A stretch of DNA of 64,000 bases. Origin: Anaeramoeba flamelloides (lineage: Eukaryota > Metamonada > Anaeramoebidae). Positions 25,201-37,461 of the stretch are shown here, piece by piece. The position numbers and the translations under genes are program-made. Location of the stretch: the NCBI GenBank assembly GCA_027625915.1, contig JANTQA010000016.1, forward strand, positions 3,539,001 through 3,603,000, in the 5' to 3' direction. The notes below the pieces were generated by a model. That model had not been told where the DNA came from. It saw nothing but the letters and a program-made list of their open reading frames with translations, and made no database searches. Position 1 is the first letter of the stretch. The number at the start of each line of letters is the position of its first letter.

Positions 25201-28200
25201 GAATTTTCAGTATTATCCATTGAATATAATATTAAATCGGGATTACCAAACCAAACAGATTTTTCATTGTATAGAAAATCTTTATAAATACGTTTCCAAT
25301 ATTTCATTAATTTATAATTTAAAAAATGAATTTTTTGTTTATTAACATTATTTTTATTGATTAGCATTGATTGATATTTTTTAAAAGTTTCTGCAATTTT
25401 AATAATTTCATTTTGTAAATTAATTTTGGAATAAAAATTTAAAAGTATTTCATTACCAATTTTGAAAATATAATTCTCTAAATATTTATTAAAAAATAAT
25501 TTATTGTTTTTTTTATATTCTAAATAATTGATTTTATTTTTATTATAAAATTCATTAACATTCTTCAGATTTAAATTAGTGTTTATATTAACTTTAAAAT
25601 AAGAATGGTTGTTAATTGGAGAATTTTTTAATTTTAATATAAATGATAAAAAATTTTTAATTTTTATTTTTTTTTGCTGATTTTTTTCTTCAAATAAATA
25701 TTTTAATAAAAAATGTAGAAAAATTTTAATAGATTTTAAATTATTAAAAATTATATTTAAATAAATTTTATTATTCATTAAATCTTTGAAAAATTTTAAT
25801 TCTAATTTTTGCTTTTTTTAATAGGGGCAAATAATAGAAATAAAAAATATTATTTAAATTAATAATTTTTTTTTGATAATTCATAATTTTATCTTTTATT
25901 GTCTTTTTATTATTTAATTCTTTTTTAATATTATCATCATCATTATCAGATTTTTTATTAGACAAATTTGTTAGTTTAATCTTAATTTCAGTATTGCTAA
26001 TATTAATAAATTTTTTTGAAAATTTTTGAAATAAATTATTAAAATTGATTAAAAGGCTATTATAATTATTTGCATTTAATAATTTATTATTCTCGAACCA
26101 ATATATCAATAAATTCAGAACTATCTTACAGAAATTAAAATAATTTTTAATTAAATTTACAGAAATTAAATTAATTTTCATTTTATTAATTTTATTGATT
26201 TGGAAATTAAATTGATCCACAATTTTGTTTAATATTATAAATTGAATTTTTTGAATCTGAAATTGTTTAATTCTTAATAATGAATTTAAATTTAAAAGTA
26301 TTTTATTTAAATATAATTTAACCCCATTTTTTAATAAAGAAGCACGTGCGCTAATTAAAATTAAAAAATCTAAAATTTGTTCTTTAATTTCTTGTCTTTT
26401 TTGTTTTGATTTAAGGCTCTCATTCAAATCGAAAAAATAAGGCAAATAATTTATTAAACAATCTAAAAATTTTTTAAATTTTGATTTTGTTGTTTTTTCA
26501 ATAAATAACCCTCTCAATAAATTAATAAATAAATAATTTTCCTTAAAAAATTTTTTATTTAAAATCAGTTGAAAAATTTGAATTATTTCATTATATTTTA
26601 AATACAGATTAAAAGTAAAATCTAAGATCGCTGTAGTTAATTTGAATTTTGTTAATAAATTTCCTAAAATCATAAACCCATTTATTTTCTTAAATTCTTG
26701 TAATATTTTTGGTATTGTTAAAGAAATCTCAATTAATTGAATTGCTAATAGTCTAATTTTTAAGTTTTTATTTAAAAATAAACTTAATATATTTTCTATT
26801 TTTAAACTTTCAAAAATTTCAATTAATTCATTTTGTTTTTTTAATTTTAATAATTTTATAAAAAAATTTAATACTTCGATTCTAATTAATTCATTATTAT
26901 TATTGTTGTTGTTATTAGTGTTGTTATTGTTATTGTTATTATTGTTACTATTGTTATTATTGTTACTATTATTATTAGCGTTATTATTATTATTGTTATT
27001 GTTATTGTTATTATTGTTATTATTATTATTATTATTATTATTGTCATCATCATTAAAAATATTAGAATTCTTATTCGAATTATTTTCATATTCATCATCA
27101 TCGTTCGTGATTTCATTTTCATCATTTTTATTATTATAACGATCATTTTTCATTTTCTTTTCAATATTATTATTCTTTTCTATATTCTCATCATCAGTAT
27201 TTGAATTTAAAGTAAAATTGGAATTAGAATCAAAATCCAAATTTTTATTTAAATTATTACTACTTGAATTTTCAATATTATTTTCGTCATCAGTGTTTAA
27301 TTGGAAAATATTATTTATTTTGTTTTGTGTTACTTTTTTTTTTTTTTTTTTCCTATTGATTTCCCATTCTTTATTAGTTATTTTTTTAAAATTTTCATTT
27401 GTAAAAATATCAGAAATATTATTTTCGTTCTGAATTTTTATTAAATTTAAATTATTAAATTTTTTCAAAATGGTATTATTATTATTATTATTATGAACGA
27501 TGGAATAAATGTTCCTTTTTTCTTTGCTAATTAAACTTTTATATTTGCTATTATTTAAAAAAAAGGTATTAGTTTGTAATAAATAATTAAAAATTAATAT
27601 ATAATCATTTGTGCTATTAATAATTAATTTTAAAAATTTAAAAATATATTTTAAAATTTTTAAATTTTTAAAATTTTTTGTTTTTAAAAATAAATTTAAA
27701 AATATTTTTAAAATATTTATTGTTTTGAATTCTTTTTTTATTTAATAAATGATCTGTATTTTGTGGCGAAATTAATTTTATTAAAATTTTGAATAAATTA
27801 ATTTGAATATCTAAATTACTATTTTTCCAAATTTTCCAATTAAAAATTAAATATTTTAATGCATATTTATTCATTAAAACCCCAGTATATTTTATATTTT
27901 TAAACGAAAATTTTCTTTTTATTGTGATCAGATTTAAATTTAATTTATTATTACGGCCTTGATCATTTGTTTTATTTTTATTTCCAATTTCCTCATCATG
28001 ATCATGATCATCATCGTCGTCGTCAACAACATCATCACCATCACTATTATTATTGTAATTATTAAACTCTAAATAAATACCACAAAATTTAAACAAAATT
28101 ACTAAAATATTCAAATCAATTGGTAATTGCTTCAAAATAGTGGAAAGTAATAGATAATATTTTTTTTGATTTTCGTTTATTAAACAATATTGCTTATAAC

Positions 28201-31024
28201 TTTCAATTAATTTTAACCAAAGAAATTGGATTTTAGAATTCCGAGATACGCAAGTATTAAAATAAAATAATAACAAATTTTCATTTCCGAGAGCCAATAT
28301 CGAATCGTGAAAATTTTTTGAAAAAAGTATTTTAGTATAATGATTTCTTTGGCAATTAAATGTTTGGAAAAGATTTTTATTGTTTAACGGTGTAATATTT
28401 ATTTCTTCTAATCCAAAAATTTTAATTTTCTCTGGGAAATTGATATATGCTAAATTGTTTTTTGATGAATAAAATATAATAATTTTTTTAATTAACTTAT
28501 TAAAATTATTTTTTTTTAGATTGTTAATCATTGAATAATACCTTTTAATCAATTTTAAATTATTTTTCTTTTTGAGATGACACATTTTTAATTGGATTGT
28601 ATGTAAATTATTTAAAAAATCTTTGTTGTGCTCTGGGCCAGATAAAAACAAAATCAATATTTCAAAATTTGTTAATTTTTTTTCAAAAATGGAAAAACTG
28701 CTTAATTGCCATATCAAATTGATATTGTTTTCTTTTTTATTAATATTACTATTAATATTTGATTTTGTTTTTTTATTCCCAATCGTGACATTATTTTTTT
28801 TGTTTAAATTAACATTTCTATTTATGAATCTATTATCAATTTGATTACCATTCACATAAAAAACAATTTTGGTATTATATTTGCTTTTTTTTTGTTCGAT
28901 AACTCTGCTTGATATGGCCTTTTGAACAAGTACTAAATGATACCAACGGTTATTTCCAAATTGATAATTCGAAAAGCATAGATTCCTTTTCTGATTAAAA
29001 TAATCCTTGTATTTAATTAACAGCTGCTTTTTTTGGTTTATTATGATGATTAAATCATCTGTATTTTTTGAATTAGAATTCATCGTTAATAATTTCAATT
29101 TGTTATTTTTTTGATAATTAATCATTTTAAACCAAATTTCAATCGAATAATTTAATTGGTTCTTATATTCATTAACGAAATTGAATTTTGGTAAATTTAA
29201 TAAACCATGATTTTGTGCAACATAATCATTTTCAAATTGTAAATAATATTTTGGAGAATTTATTATATTATAATTTAATTGGTTGACTATAGGGTTAAAC
29301 AAATTAACAGGGAATTTTTTATATTGAAATAAATTGAAATATAATTTTGTTTCATTTATAGTAATTTGGTAATTTGCTAAAATCTCAAAGAATTCAATTA
29401 ATAAAGATTGTAATTTATTATTTTTTTTTAAAAATAAAAAATCTAAATTTCTTAATAAACATTCAATAATATTTACGGAACATAATTTTTTACAATTAAT
29501 TAGATTTTTTTTCGTTAAATTTATTAAATTTTGAAATATTCTTTCAATATTTATCCTTAATTGTTCATTTTGTTGAAAATTATTATTGTTTTCTTTATTT
29601 TTATTTTTATTGTTATTGTTATCAATCCCATTGCTATCTAAATTATTATTATTATTGTTGTTAGTGTTATTATTATTATTGTTATTATTATTATTATTAT
29701 TATTATTTATATTGGTCTTATTTTTTTTATGTTTAAGATTCAAATTCTTTTGATTATTATTATTTTGATCATTTGTTTTTAATAAATTTGAAATATAAAT
29801 AATTATTAATGAAATGATTGTAGGGTATTGAATAATATAGTGTTTAACATTTGGTAAATTATTAAAGAATTTTTTGGGGGTAAATAAATATTCTAAAATT
29901 GTAATTGGGTAATTAATTATTTTCTTCATTGAATTTTCTTGTTTTTTATTGTTTTTTTTTTTAAATACATTTTTATTATTATTACAAATTTTTGAAAATT
30001 TTTTTAATTGGTAATTGTATTGAGAATGATCATTAAATTGGTTATAATTTACAATCCTTCTTGGCCAAATATTTTTTATTGAAAAATTAAATAACAAATC
30101 AAAAATTAATATATAATAATTTGAAAAAAATATATCACAATTCTTAAAAAATGATAAAAAAGATTTTTTATAATTCTTCGAATTTAAAAAAGATTTGATA
30201 AATAATTGCTCATTGGAAGAATTTTTATGAAGTAAAATCTTTAAAGATCTAATTAATGTGTCAAAAAATAAATATTTATAATATAAGAATTTTTTTGAAT
30301 TTGTTAATATATTATTATTCTTATTAATATTTTTTAATAAATTTGAATCATTGCCCAATAATAGAAGAATTTCAAAAAGCCAATTGATACCTTTAAAATT
30401 TGAAAAATTTTGTTTTAAATAACCATGCTTATCAAAAATAATTGAAATACAAGATAAAACATCAATTGAAATTTTAAAAATGTTTATTAATTGTTTTTTT
30501 CCAAGATCTTTGAAATTAAATAAATTTTTTAATAAAAAAAATAAATCCATAATAATTAAGGACCCTTGTTGCTTTTCAGATTCGTTAATATTACTGTTTT
30601 TTAAATCTTTGTTAAATATTAAAATTATTATTTCCAAAATATCCCATCGAAATCTTTCATAATTTGTTAAGATTTCATATAATAATTTGAATCCGTTTTC
30701 AACTCTAAAGTTGATTCTGTTTTCGTTATTGTGAATTAAAAAAATTTTTATTAATTTAAGAAATTCAATAACTATTTTATAATTAAGTGTTTTTTTATTT
30801 AAATTATTTAATTTTAAATTATTTATTTTATTTTTGAATACTTTTTTTAAGATCTCTATAAAATTTGTTATTAATAATAATTTTGAAAATTGTTTATGTT
30901 TTAGGAGCATTCTTTGTAAATGTAATATAATTTTTAAAATGATATTATTATTAATTTCATTTGCGATTTTGTTGTTGTTGTTGTTGTTGTTGTTTTTGTT
31001 GTTGTTGTTATTGTTATTATTATT

Positions 31025-31069
<45 letters not shown>

Positions 31070-31071
31070 GC

Positions 31072-31151
<80 letters not shown>

Positions 31152-32857
31152 TCTTTAAAATTTTCATTAAAATTGTTATTATTAAATCCTAATTGATGAT
31201 CATTATTGATTTTTGTCAAAATATGAGAATTTTCTAACAATAATAACGAGCAATAAGAAATCATTTCTTGTTTTAAATTATCTTTAATTTTGTTTTTTAA
31301 ATAGCATTTTTCAAAAATGTATTCAAAAATATCTAAAAAACCATCTTGTATGTTGGGTTGTAATTTTGGGAAAATATCAAAAACTAATGATAAAAAATTA
31401 GTTTTTCGTAAATAAAGATAATTGTTTGGAGTGAGGGTTATGAATACCTTTATAAAACCTAAAAATTCATTTTCAAAATAAATTAGGATTTGTTGATCAA
31501 AAAAAAAGTTTAATAGAATTTCAAATGCTTTAATATTCGGTATTATAATCACTTGTTCATTCAAAATTCCAATCCTGATTAAATCGAATAATAATTGTAA
31601 ATATTTTAAAAAATTATTCTTCTTATTATTCTTATTATTTATATTTTTATTTATATTTTTATTTTTATTGTTATTATTCTGATTCTTCTTCTTCTTATTA
31701 TTATTCCCATTTATGCTAAAATTTAATGGTTTACAATTTTGTAATAATTTTAAACCTAAATTTTTAATGATTTGGTAACCATTTAATTTTCCAAATTCTT
31801 TGATCAAATCACCTCTCGAGACACTAATACTAATTGAAAAAATTTTGATCAAGTCTTGCAAGCACTCTAATGAAAAATTAATCGAATAACCAGAATTTGG
31901 GTTAATTAATAAGAGAATTGAATTTATAAATCCTGATTTTAATAAAACCCAATTTGAGACGTTTTCATACAACATTTTTTTTGCACATTTGAATACTATC
32001 ATTTTGAAGAGATGTTTGAGAGTGTTTTCTTCCAATTTAAAGCCCTTCAATAAATACAACAGTCTAGTGAAATTTGTAGGGTGCTCTAATTCAATTCTTC
32101 CTTGTTCAGATAAACTTATATTTTGTAAAATGATAATTAATTTTTCAAAAATTTTTTCTTTTTCATTTTCGCTTTTTTTTTTGTAATTCCTTATCTTTTT
32201 ATTGTCTATTTCTTTTTCATCTTCATCTTCATCTTCATCTTCATTTTCGTTTTCTTTTTCGTTTTCGTTTTCATTTTCATTTTCATTCTCTTTCTCATCT
32301 TTGTGTTCTTTTTTTTTCACTTTTTGGTTTTCCTTGCTTTGTTTTTTGTTCTGATTTATTAAATTATTTAAATGCAAACTATTTTTAGTCACACTTTCAA
32401 AAAACAAACAATGAAGTAAAGTTAAAGTAAAGGTTCCAATCCCACAAACATTTGCTCCTCTAGTAGGATCTTGTGTTAAAAAGCAAAGTGATCCAATCAG
32501 AATTCTTCCTCTATTTGAATAAAGATAGCTTGTAATATCTTTGGAATAACGAAGATTGTTTTTCTTTTTCTTTTGCTTTTCCTTTTTCTTTTTCTTGGTT
32601 ATTTGCAGAAATCTTTTGAGATAATTGGAATGATCTGGAAATAAATTTAAACAATCACACGTTAACAAATTACAAATTAAAAGTGAAACTTGAACCGTGT
32701 AAGGCAATTGGTAAATTATATACTTGTTAGGTTGATGTTTCTCAATTAATGTATTTAATTCTTGACAAAAATTAATCAAAAATTCTTCCCTTGACTGTTG
32801 GCTAACTAATTGATCATAAAGCTCAATTGTTGAAAAAAGTGTTAGGAAATCTTCCAT
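22230..32857 (-). CDS. BEACH-WD40 protein (LYST/Lvs-like), three frames joined by two +1 shifts
   Basis: Three open frames, 32857-27668, 27741-25771 and 25817-22230, read as one protein of about 3,540 residues, the usual size for large BEACH proteins. Start is the ATG at 32857. Order: helical armadillo-like N-terminus with Asn tracts; a ConA-like lectin fold around residues 1230-1360 (YSIEIWFKM, NNRWYHLVLVQ); helical region; PH-like around 2710-2790; BEACH around 2850-3110 (NYLAGRTFNDLSQYPVFP, FYFPEFLLN, LNEWIDLIFGYKQKG); WD40 repeats to the end (SKEQTVIIWDL, LKWKNYKLF). BEACH proteins act in lysosome, endosome and contractile-vacuole membrane traffic. A low-complexity Asn/Asp insert splits the BEACH core between NLPIWV and FIKKQTLALES. 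Each frame change lies in an overlap containing a run of seven A (27733-27739, 25813-25819). Assembly error, real frameshift or programmed slippage are all possible. Confidence 0.85.
26889..27053 (-). repeat. AAT/AAC trinucleotide tract coding for poly-Asn
   Basis: A nearly uninterrupted Asn tract in the middle frame of the BEACH gene. It mixes AAT and AAC codons, with a few Ser, Thr and Ala interruptions. It is a slippage-type repeat with no inferred domain function. Confidence 0.8.
30968..31151 (-). repeat. AAC trinucleotide tract coding for poly-Asn
   Basis: About 180 bp of almost pure GTT on the + strand, read as AAC Asn codons in the BEACH gene, with isolated Ser and Lys interruptions. 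Purity over this length, and AAC use where neighbouring Asn codons are mostly AAT, point to a recent expansion. Confidence 0.85.
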
Positions 32858-33122
32858 AAAGAAAGTGTGCAATTTTTATTCCCTTTTATTGGTTTGGTGA
32901 GTTCAGGGATAAGTTGGAACAAAAATAGAAAAAAATGGGTTTTTGAAAGATTTTCCTGGTTTTTTCATCGAGTCAATAATCATGAAATTTTAATCCCTTG
33001 TTCTCTGTTGTGGATGAAAAAAATCTTTGGTACAATTATGGGTGTGTTTCCAATAAATAGTTCATTAATTCTTCCCAAAGATGATTATGGTTCTAGATTT
33101 CTGAAATTTAAAAAAGGGTTGT

Positions 33123-33206
33123 CTTGTATTTGGGGTGGCAACGAGTTATTTTGGTTCTTAAATGATTGATCTTCAAACTTAAATAAATTTTAATAGCAGT
33201 TCAAAA
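33123..33206. repeat. left arm of a 2.4 kb inverted repeat
   Basis: The segment with CTTGTATTTGGGGTGGCAA through ATCTTCAAACTT and AGCAGTTCAAAA is the near complement of 35467-35553. It starts about 270 bp upstream of the BEACH start codon. The overlapping + strand open frame at 32867-33169 begins with GTG and is not supported as a gene. Confidence 0.7.
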
Positions 33207-33732
33207 ATTTCAATTTAAGAACAGTTTTTTATTTTTGAAATTCGAATTTAAGAGTGGTAATAAAATAGACTGGAAGGTAAGAGAACCAAAAAAGCTTTGT
33301 TTTTGGGTTAACTATTGAAATATTTCTTTAGGTTGGGTTATATTTGGAACGGTAAAACAATTCATTTTTTTTTAAGTTTTTCACCAGTAAAAAATAATAA
33401 AATTTTCAATGACAAGCCTGAATAACTATTAATCTAATTTACATTTCTTATTGTTTATAAAGTTTACTCACAATCCAATCAATATTTAAGGACACAAAAA
33501 TATTGAGACTATTGTATTGATTGTATTTAGTAGCACTATAATTTTCAAAAGTCTTTGGTCCAGAAAAAAGGTGTTTTTTAGGGTTTAAAAGTCTAAATAA
33601 AGAGAAGAATGAATTTTAGTTAATTGAACTTTAGGAAATTTACTTTTATAGACAATAACTAATGGTTATGAAAACATTGTACTTATCGAATAAAACCGAA
33701 AGAAAGAAAAAATATAATTTGTGGCAAATATG

Positions 33733-34410
33733 TCATAGGTTTTCCAGAATTTAAAAAAATCGAGTATAACCAATGATTCACTCAGTTCTTTTAAATTCTG
33801 GAAAATGTAATGAAAGTGTATATCAAGTGCTTAGATTTACTTGAAGTTTCTCTTTTCTCAGTGAAGTGTTCTAAGTTTTTTTTACTTTAGAAATAAACGG
33901 AAAATTTATTAAAATTTTCGGTTTATTTCTAAAGTAAAAAAAACCTAGAACACTTTTGATTTTCCAAACAAACAGAAAACTAAAGAAAACCATTCCTTTT
34001 CCAAATAAACAGAAAACAAAGAGAAGCCGACGGGGATTTTTTTAATTTTTGAATAAACACAAAATTGAATAAATTTTCATTTTATTTAAAAAGAAAAAAA
34101 ACACAATGGAAGTATCTGCCATATGCTATAGAGTGCCTAGGTTTTACTGGGTTCAAAAGAATCCAAAAAAATCTATATATTTTACTCTATTCTTTTAAAC
34201 ACTATAAAACCGACTAAAAGTGTCCGTAAGGTGCCTAGTTTTTTCCATAATTCAAAAGAATCGAGAAAAATTAAAGATTTTACTCAATTTTTTTAAATTC
34301 TGGAAAAGCTAAATGCGGTTTTTTTTTACTTTTCAAAAATTAAACCAGAAATTTAAATAAATTTTCAGTTTATTTCATAAAATAAAAAAACCTAACAGAA
34401 AATTAGAAAA
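33733..34410. repeat. large hairpin cluster, types A and B
   Basis: Alternating type A (TTTTCCAGAATTTAAA / TTTTAAATTCTGGAAAA) and type B (GAAATAAACGGAAAATT / AATTTTCGGTTTATTTC) inverted repeats, with connecting motifs of the form GTGTCCGTAAGGTGCCTAG. This is the largest cluster in the window, with at least five hairpins in about 680 bp. Confidence 0.8.
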
Positions 34411-34746
34411 ATAATATTTTTTCCCTTTCAATCAATTATTAAGTATTTTTTGATTATAATAATCGACTCACATTTAGAAAGATATTTATCAAATATAAAA
34501 TATATTTGAAAGATAATAAAATCATCTCTTAACTAAGAAGAAAAATGTTTTCAAATTTTTTACTATTAAATTTGAAAAAATTATAAATATAGGAAAAAAT
34601 GGCTTTTTCAACTTAAATTTTTAAATATCTAAAAAAATAATTTTTTATCCAAGAGTTTTTATTAACCCCTAGTGTTTATTATAAGTAAAGTTATTAAAAA
34701 GTAAATAATTAGTAAAGGTTTTTTTTAAAAAAAAAAAGTTTTTATA

Positions 34747-35323
34747 TGTCCCAACGACCCAAAAAAATACTAAAAATGGAAAACTGAACAAATACTTTCA
34801 TTTAATACAATTAAAAAAACTAAATGAAAAAATAAAAAAAAAATAAATTTTCGATTTAATTTTTTCTTGAAAACATTTTTTGCCAAAATAATTGAATTCA
34901 CACTTGAAATTATGTATATTTTTAGATAAATTATCTTGTTTTAACTCATTTACTACAACAAATTCTGAATTATGGGAATTTTCTTTTCACAAAAGGGACT
35001 AATTTGGTCTTCAAATGTTTTTTTACCGTCAGTTTTAAATGGTAAAATTAAAAAAAAGTTCAACTAAAAAGATAAACTCTCTGGAAAATAACCTAATTTA
35101 ATATATTAACTTATTCTTTGATTCCAAGCTTTTCTCAACCCCAATTTTACAAAAAAAAAATAAAAAAGTGCACACTAATTTCAAAAAATATTTTGAATAT
35201 TCAAAACTTAAGAGTGTTTTCATACTAAAAAAATTTATTCCGGTGGTTAATTGAATTAATTCATAAACTTAATTTCAAAAAATATTAATCAGAAAAAAAT
35301 AGTGCTTAATTTTATTAAGGACA
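34747..35323. mobile_element. 570 bp dispersed DNA element, copy 2 (inverted)
   Basis: The reverse-orientation partner of 20462-21031. The ends are TGTCCCAACGACCC and AAGGACA. TA is present before 34747 but altered after 35323. It sits between the two arms at 33123-33206 and 35467-35553. Confidence 0.7.
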
Positions 35324-35466
35324 GATGATCGTATTGTGTAAAAATGAAATAAATTATTCAATAGAGAACACAAAAATCAAAAATTATTTATTAAATACCA
35401 CACAGCTTTATGCTCTTAGACTCTTAAATTCAGATTTTGGTAAAAAAAATAAATTATAATACTTAA

Positions 35467-35553
35467 AATTTGAACTACTATTAAAAAAACGGACGAAGTT
35501 TGAAGATCACTCAGCTAAGAATCAAAATAACAAGTTACCACCCCAAATACAAG
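35467..35553. repeat. right arm of a 2.4 kb inverted repeat
   Basis: The near complement of 33123-33206: AATTTGAACTACTATT, GAAGATCA and CCACCCCAAATACAAG blocks in order. The two arms may be termini of one old element or two separate insertions in opposite orientation. Confidence 0.7.
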
Positions 35554-37461
35554 TTAATCATTTTTCAAATTTCAGGGGTTGTAAACTTTAAGGAAGTTAA
35601 TTTTATCAATTTGAGTACTTTTATTTATTTAAAATTTGGCATTTAAAATCATTTATTTAACTAATCTAACTCTTATTTAATAAAAAAAAAAAAAAAAAAA
35701 AGTGTTACAGATCCTGTTGTTAATTAGATCTAAAATCAATACAAAAAATGTAAATTTAAGAAAATGCTAGATTTGTCTAGAAATAATTACTTAGTATTTT
35801 TATATTGATCTTGTGTTTATTATTTTATAATTTCACTTCTTATTTTCTCAATTTTATTTTTAATTCTTTGAGGAAAAAAAATTGTCTGAAAAATATTCGA
35901 GAAACAAAGCATTTATTCTTTCAAAAACTTATCAAAATAGAGTACAATTAGAATTTTCATTTAATTTATCTAATACGGTTTTCTTGGAAGCAAAATATAA
36001 TATGGTCTTTTCAACGTGAATGTGAATCGCCAAAATTTTCCCAAATTTTTTTGAATGGTTGGTAAATATTCCAGTAGTAAAGTGGTCAAAAAGACCCTAC
36101 TTGTATATAAAACGATGTTTTATCTGATGAATTGGAAAAATCTCAACTAAGATCTAAAAATCAACAGATCAATCCCCTTAATCTCTCATTAACTCTTTAA
36201 TGAATATAAAATTTATAACATTCTTCAGATAAAAATTAAAAAACATCAAATTTTAAAACTGCAAGAATCTTGACCCTTTTCAGATATTGGATATAGTAAT
36301 GATAAATTCGAAAAAAACATATAAAACTATTATTTATTTCTCGATTTTTAAAATTTTTAGGTTGTACATGTAATAAAAATGAAAAGAAGATCTTCAATAT
36401 TTCAAAACTTTAAAAAATGTGTTTATCTTCAAAATATTAGATTTAAAAATGAATATATTTTGTTAATGAAATGATCAAGATTTATCAGAAATTCAATTGT
36501 ATTAAAAAAAATAAAAGAATTTTTTGAAATCATCAGTTATATCTACTTTCACTTTTTTTTTTTTCTCAACTTCTTCATTTTGATTTTAATAAAAATATTT
36601 TAAAAATTATTTACTTTTTTGAAAAAATTTTCTATGAATTAACAACTTTATGTTTTTTCTATCAAATAATATTTTGAACTCTACTGATAGATCCAAAGAA
36701 ATATATACATATTTTTAATTCAATTTTCATTTTTATAAATCTTATAACACAACTTTAAAAACAACTTAAAGTAAAATTTATTGTTCTTCAAAATACTCTA
36801 TCTCGACTTTTTTTAAAATTTAATTCAATAAAATTCTTTATTGTAAAACTTTTATTAAAAAAATCATGGAAAATCGAAAAGGAAGTAAAATTTTTCAGAA
36901 TTTTATTAGAATTTCTCATAAAATGTTACTTTTCTTTCATACTTTTCTTTATTATGAAAAGAATAATTAATACTTATCAAAATACTATTGTTTATTGTTT
37001 CAAAAACTCTATTTTCTCCTTTTTTATTATTTTAAAAAAAATTATTTCTCAACCAACCCAACAAGTTAAAATGAATTAGCTTCACTTCTTAAAAAAAGTA
37101 CGAAAACTTGGAATAACAATACAAAGTAAAAAAAAAATAATAATAATAATTAATTAATTTTATTACATATTTTAGTGATATGTATTTGATTGGTATCAAA
37201 TAAATATTGTTAAAAAAAAAATAAGAGAAGAAAAAATAATGAATTATAATAGAAACTTTAAAAACATAAATATCAATATAAAATTTAAATAGACTCACAA
37301 AAGACATTTTAATGTAATCTAAAAAGACTTTTCAAGGGTAAAGAAATAAAATTAAAAAAAAAAAGAAAAAGGAAAACGAAAAAGAAAAGGAAAAAGAAAA
37401 AGGAAAAAAAAAGTATAAAAAAAAACAACATATGATTAGAAAAGAATTTTTAATAAGTGAT
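35554..37461. other. intergenic, no gene seen
   Basis: A/T-rich sequence with an A-run near 35683 and purine-rich AAAAGG repeats just downstream of the alpha-2-macroglobulin stop (37350-37415). Segments near 36293 and 36868 resemble arms of the short repeat at 58650-58800, but weakly. No coding exon was recognised. Confidence 0.5.

Noticed and set aside
30834-31196. Poly-Leu, poly-Cys and poly-Thr frames over the GTT tract
   Set aside because: Shadows of the Asn tract in the BEACH gene.
32867-33169. 100-codon + strand frame just upstream of the BEACH start
   Set aside because: It starts with GTG, overlaps the likely 5' flank of the BEACH gene, and its 3' part is a dispersed repeat arm (33123-33206).
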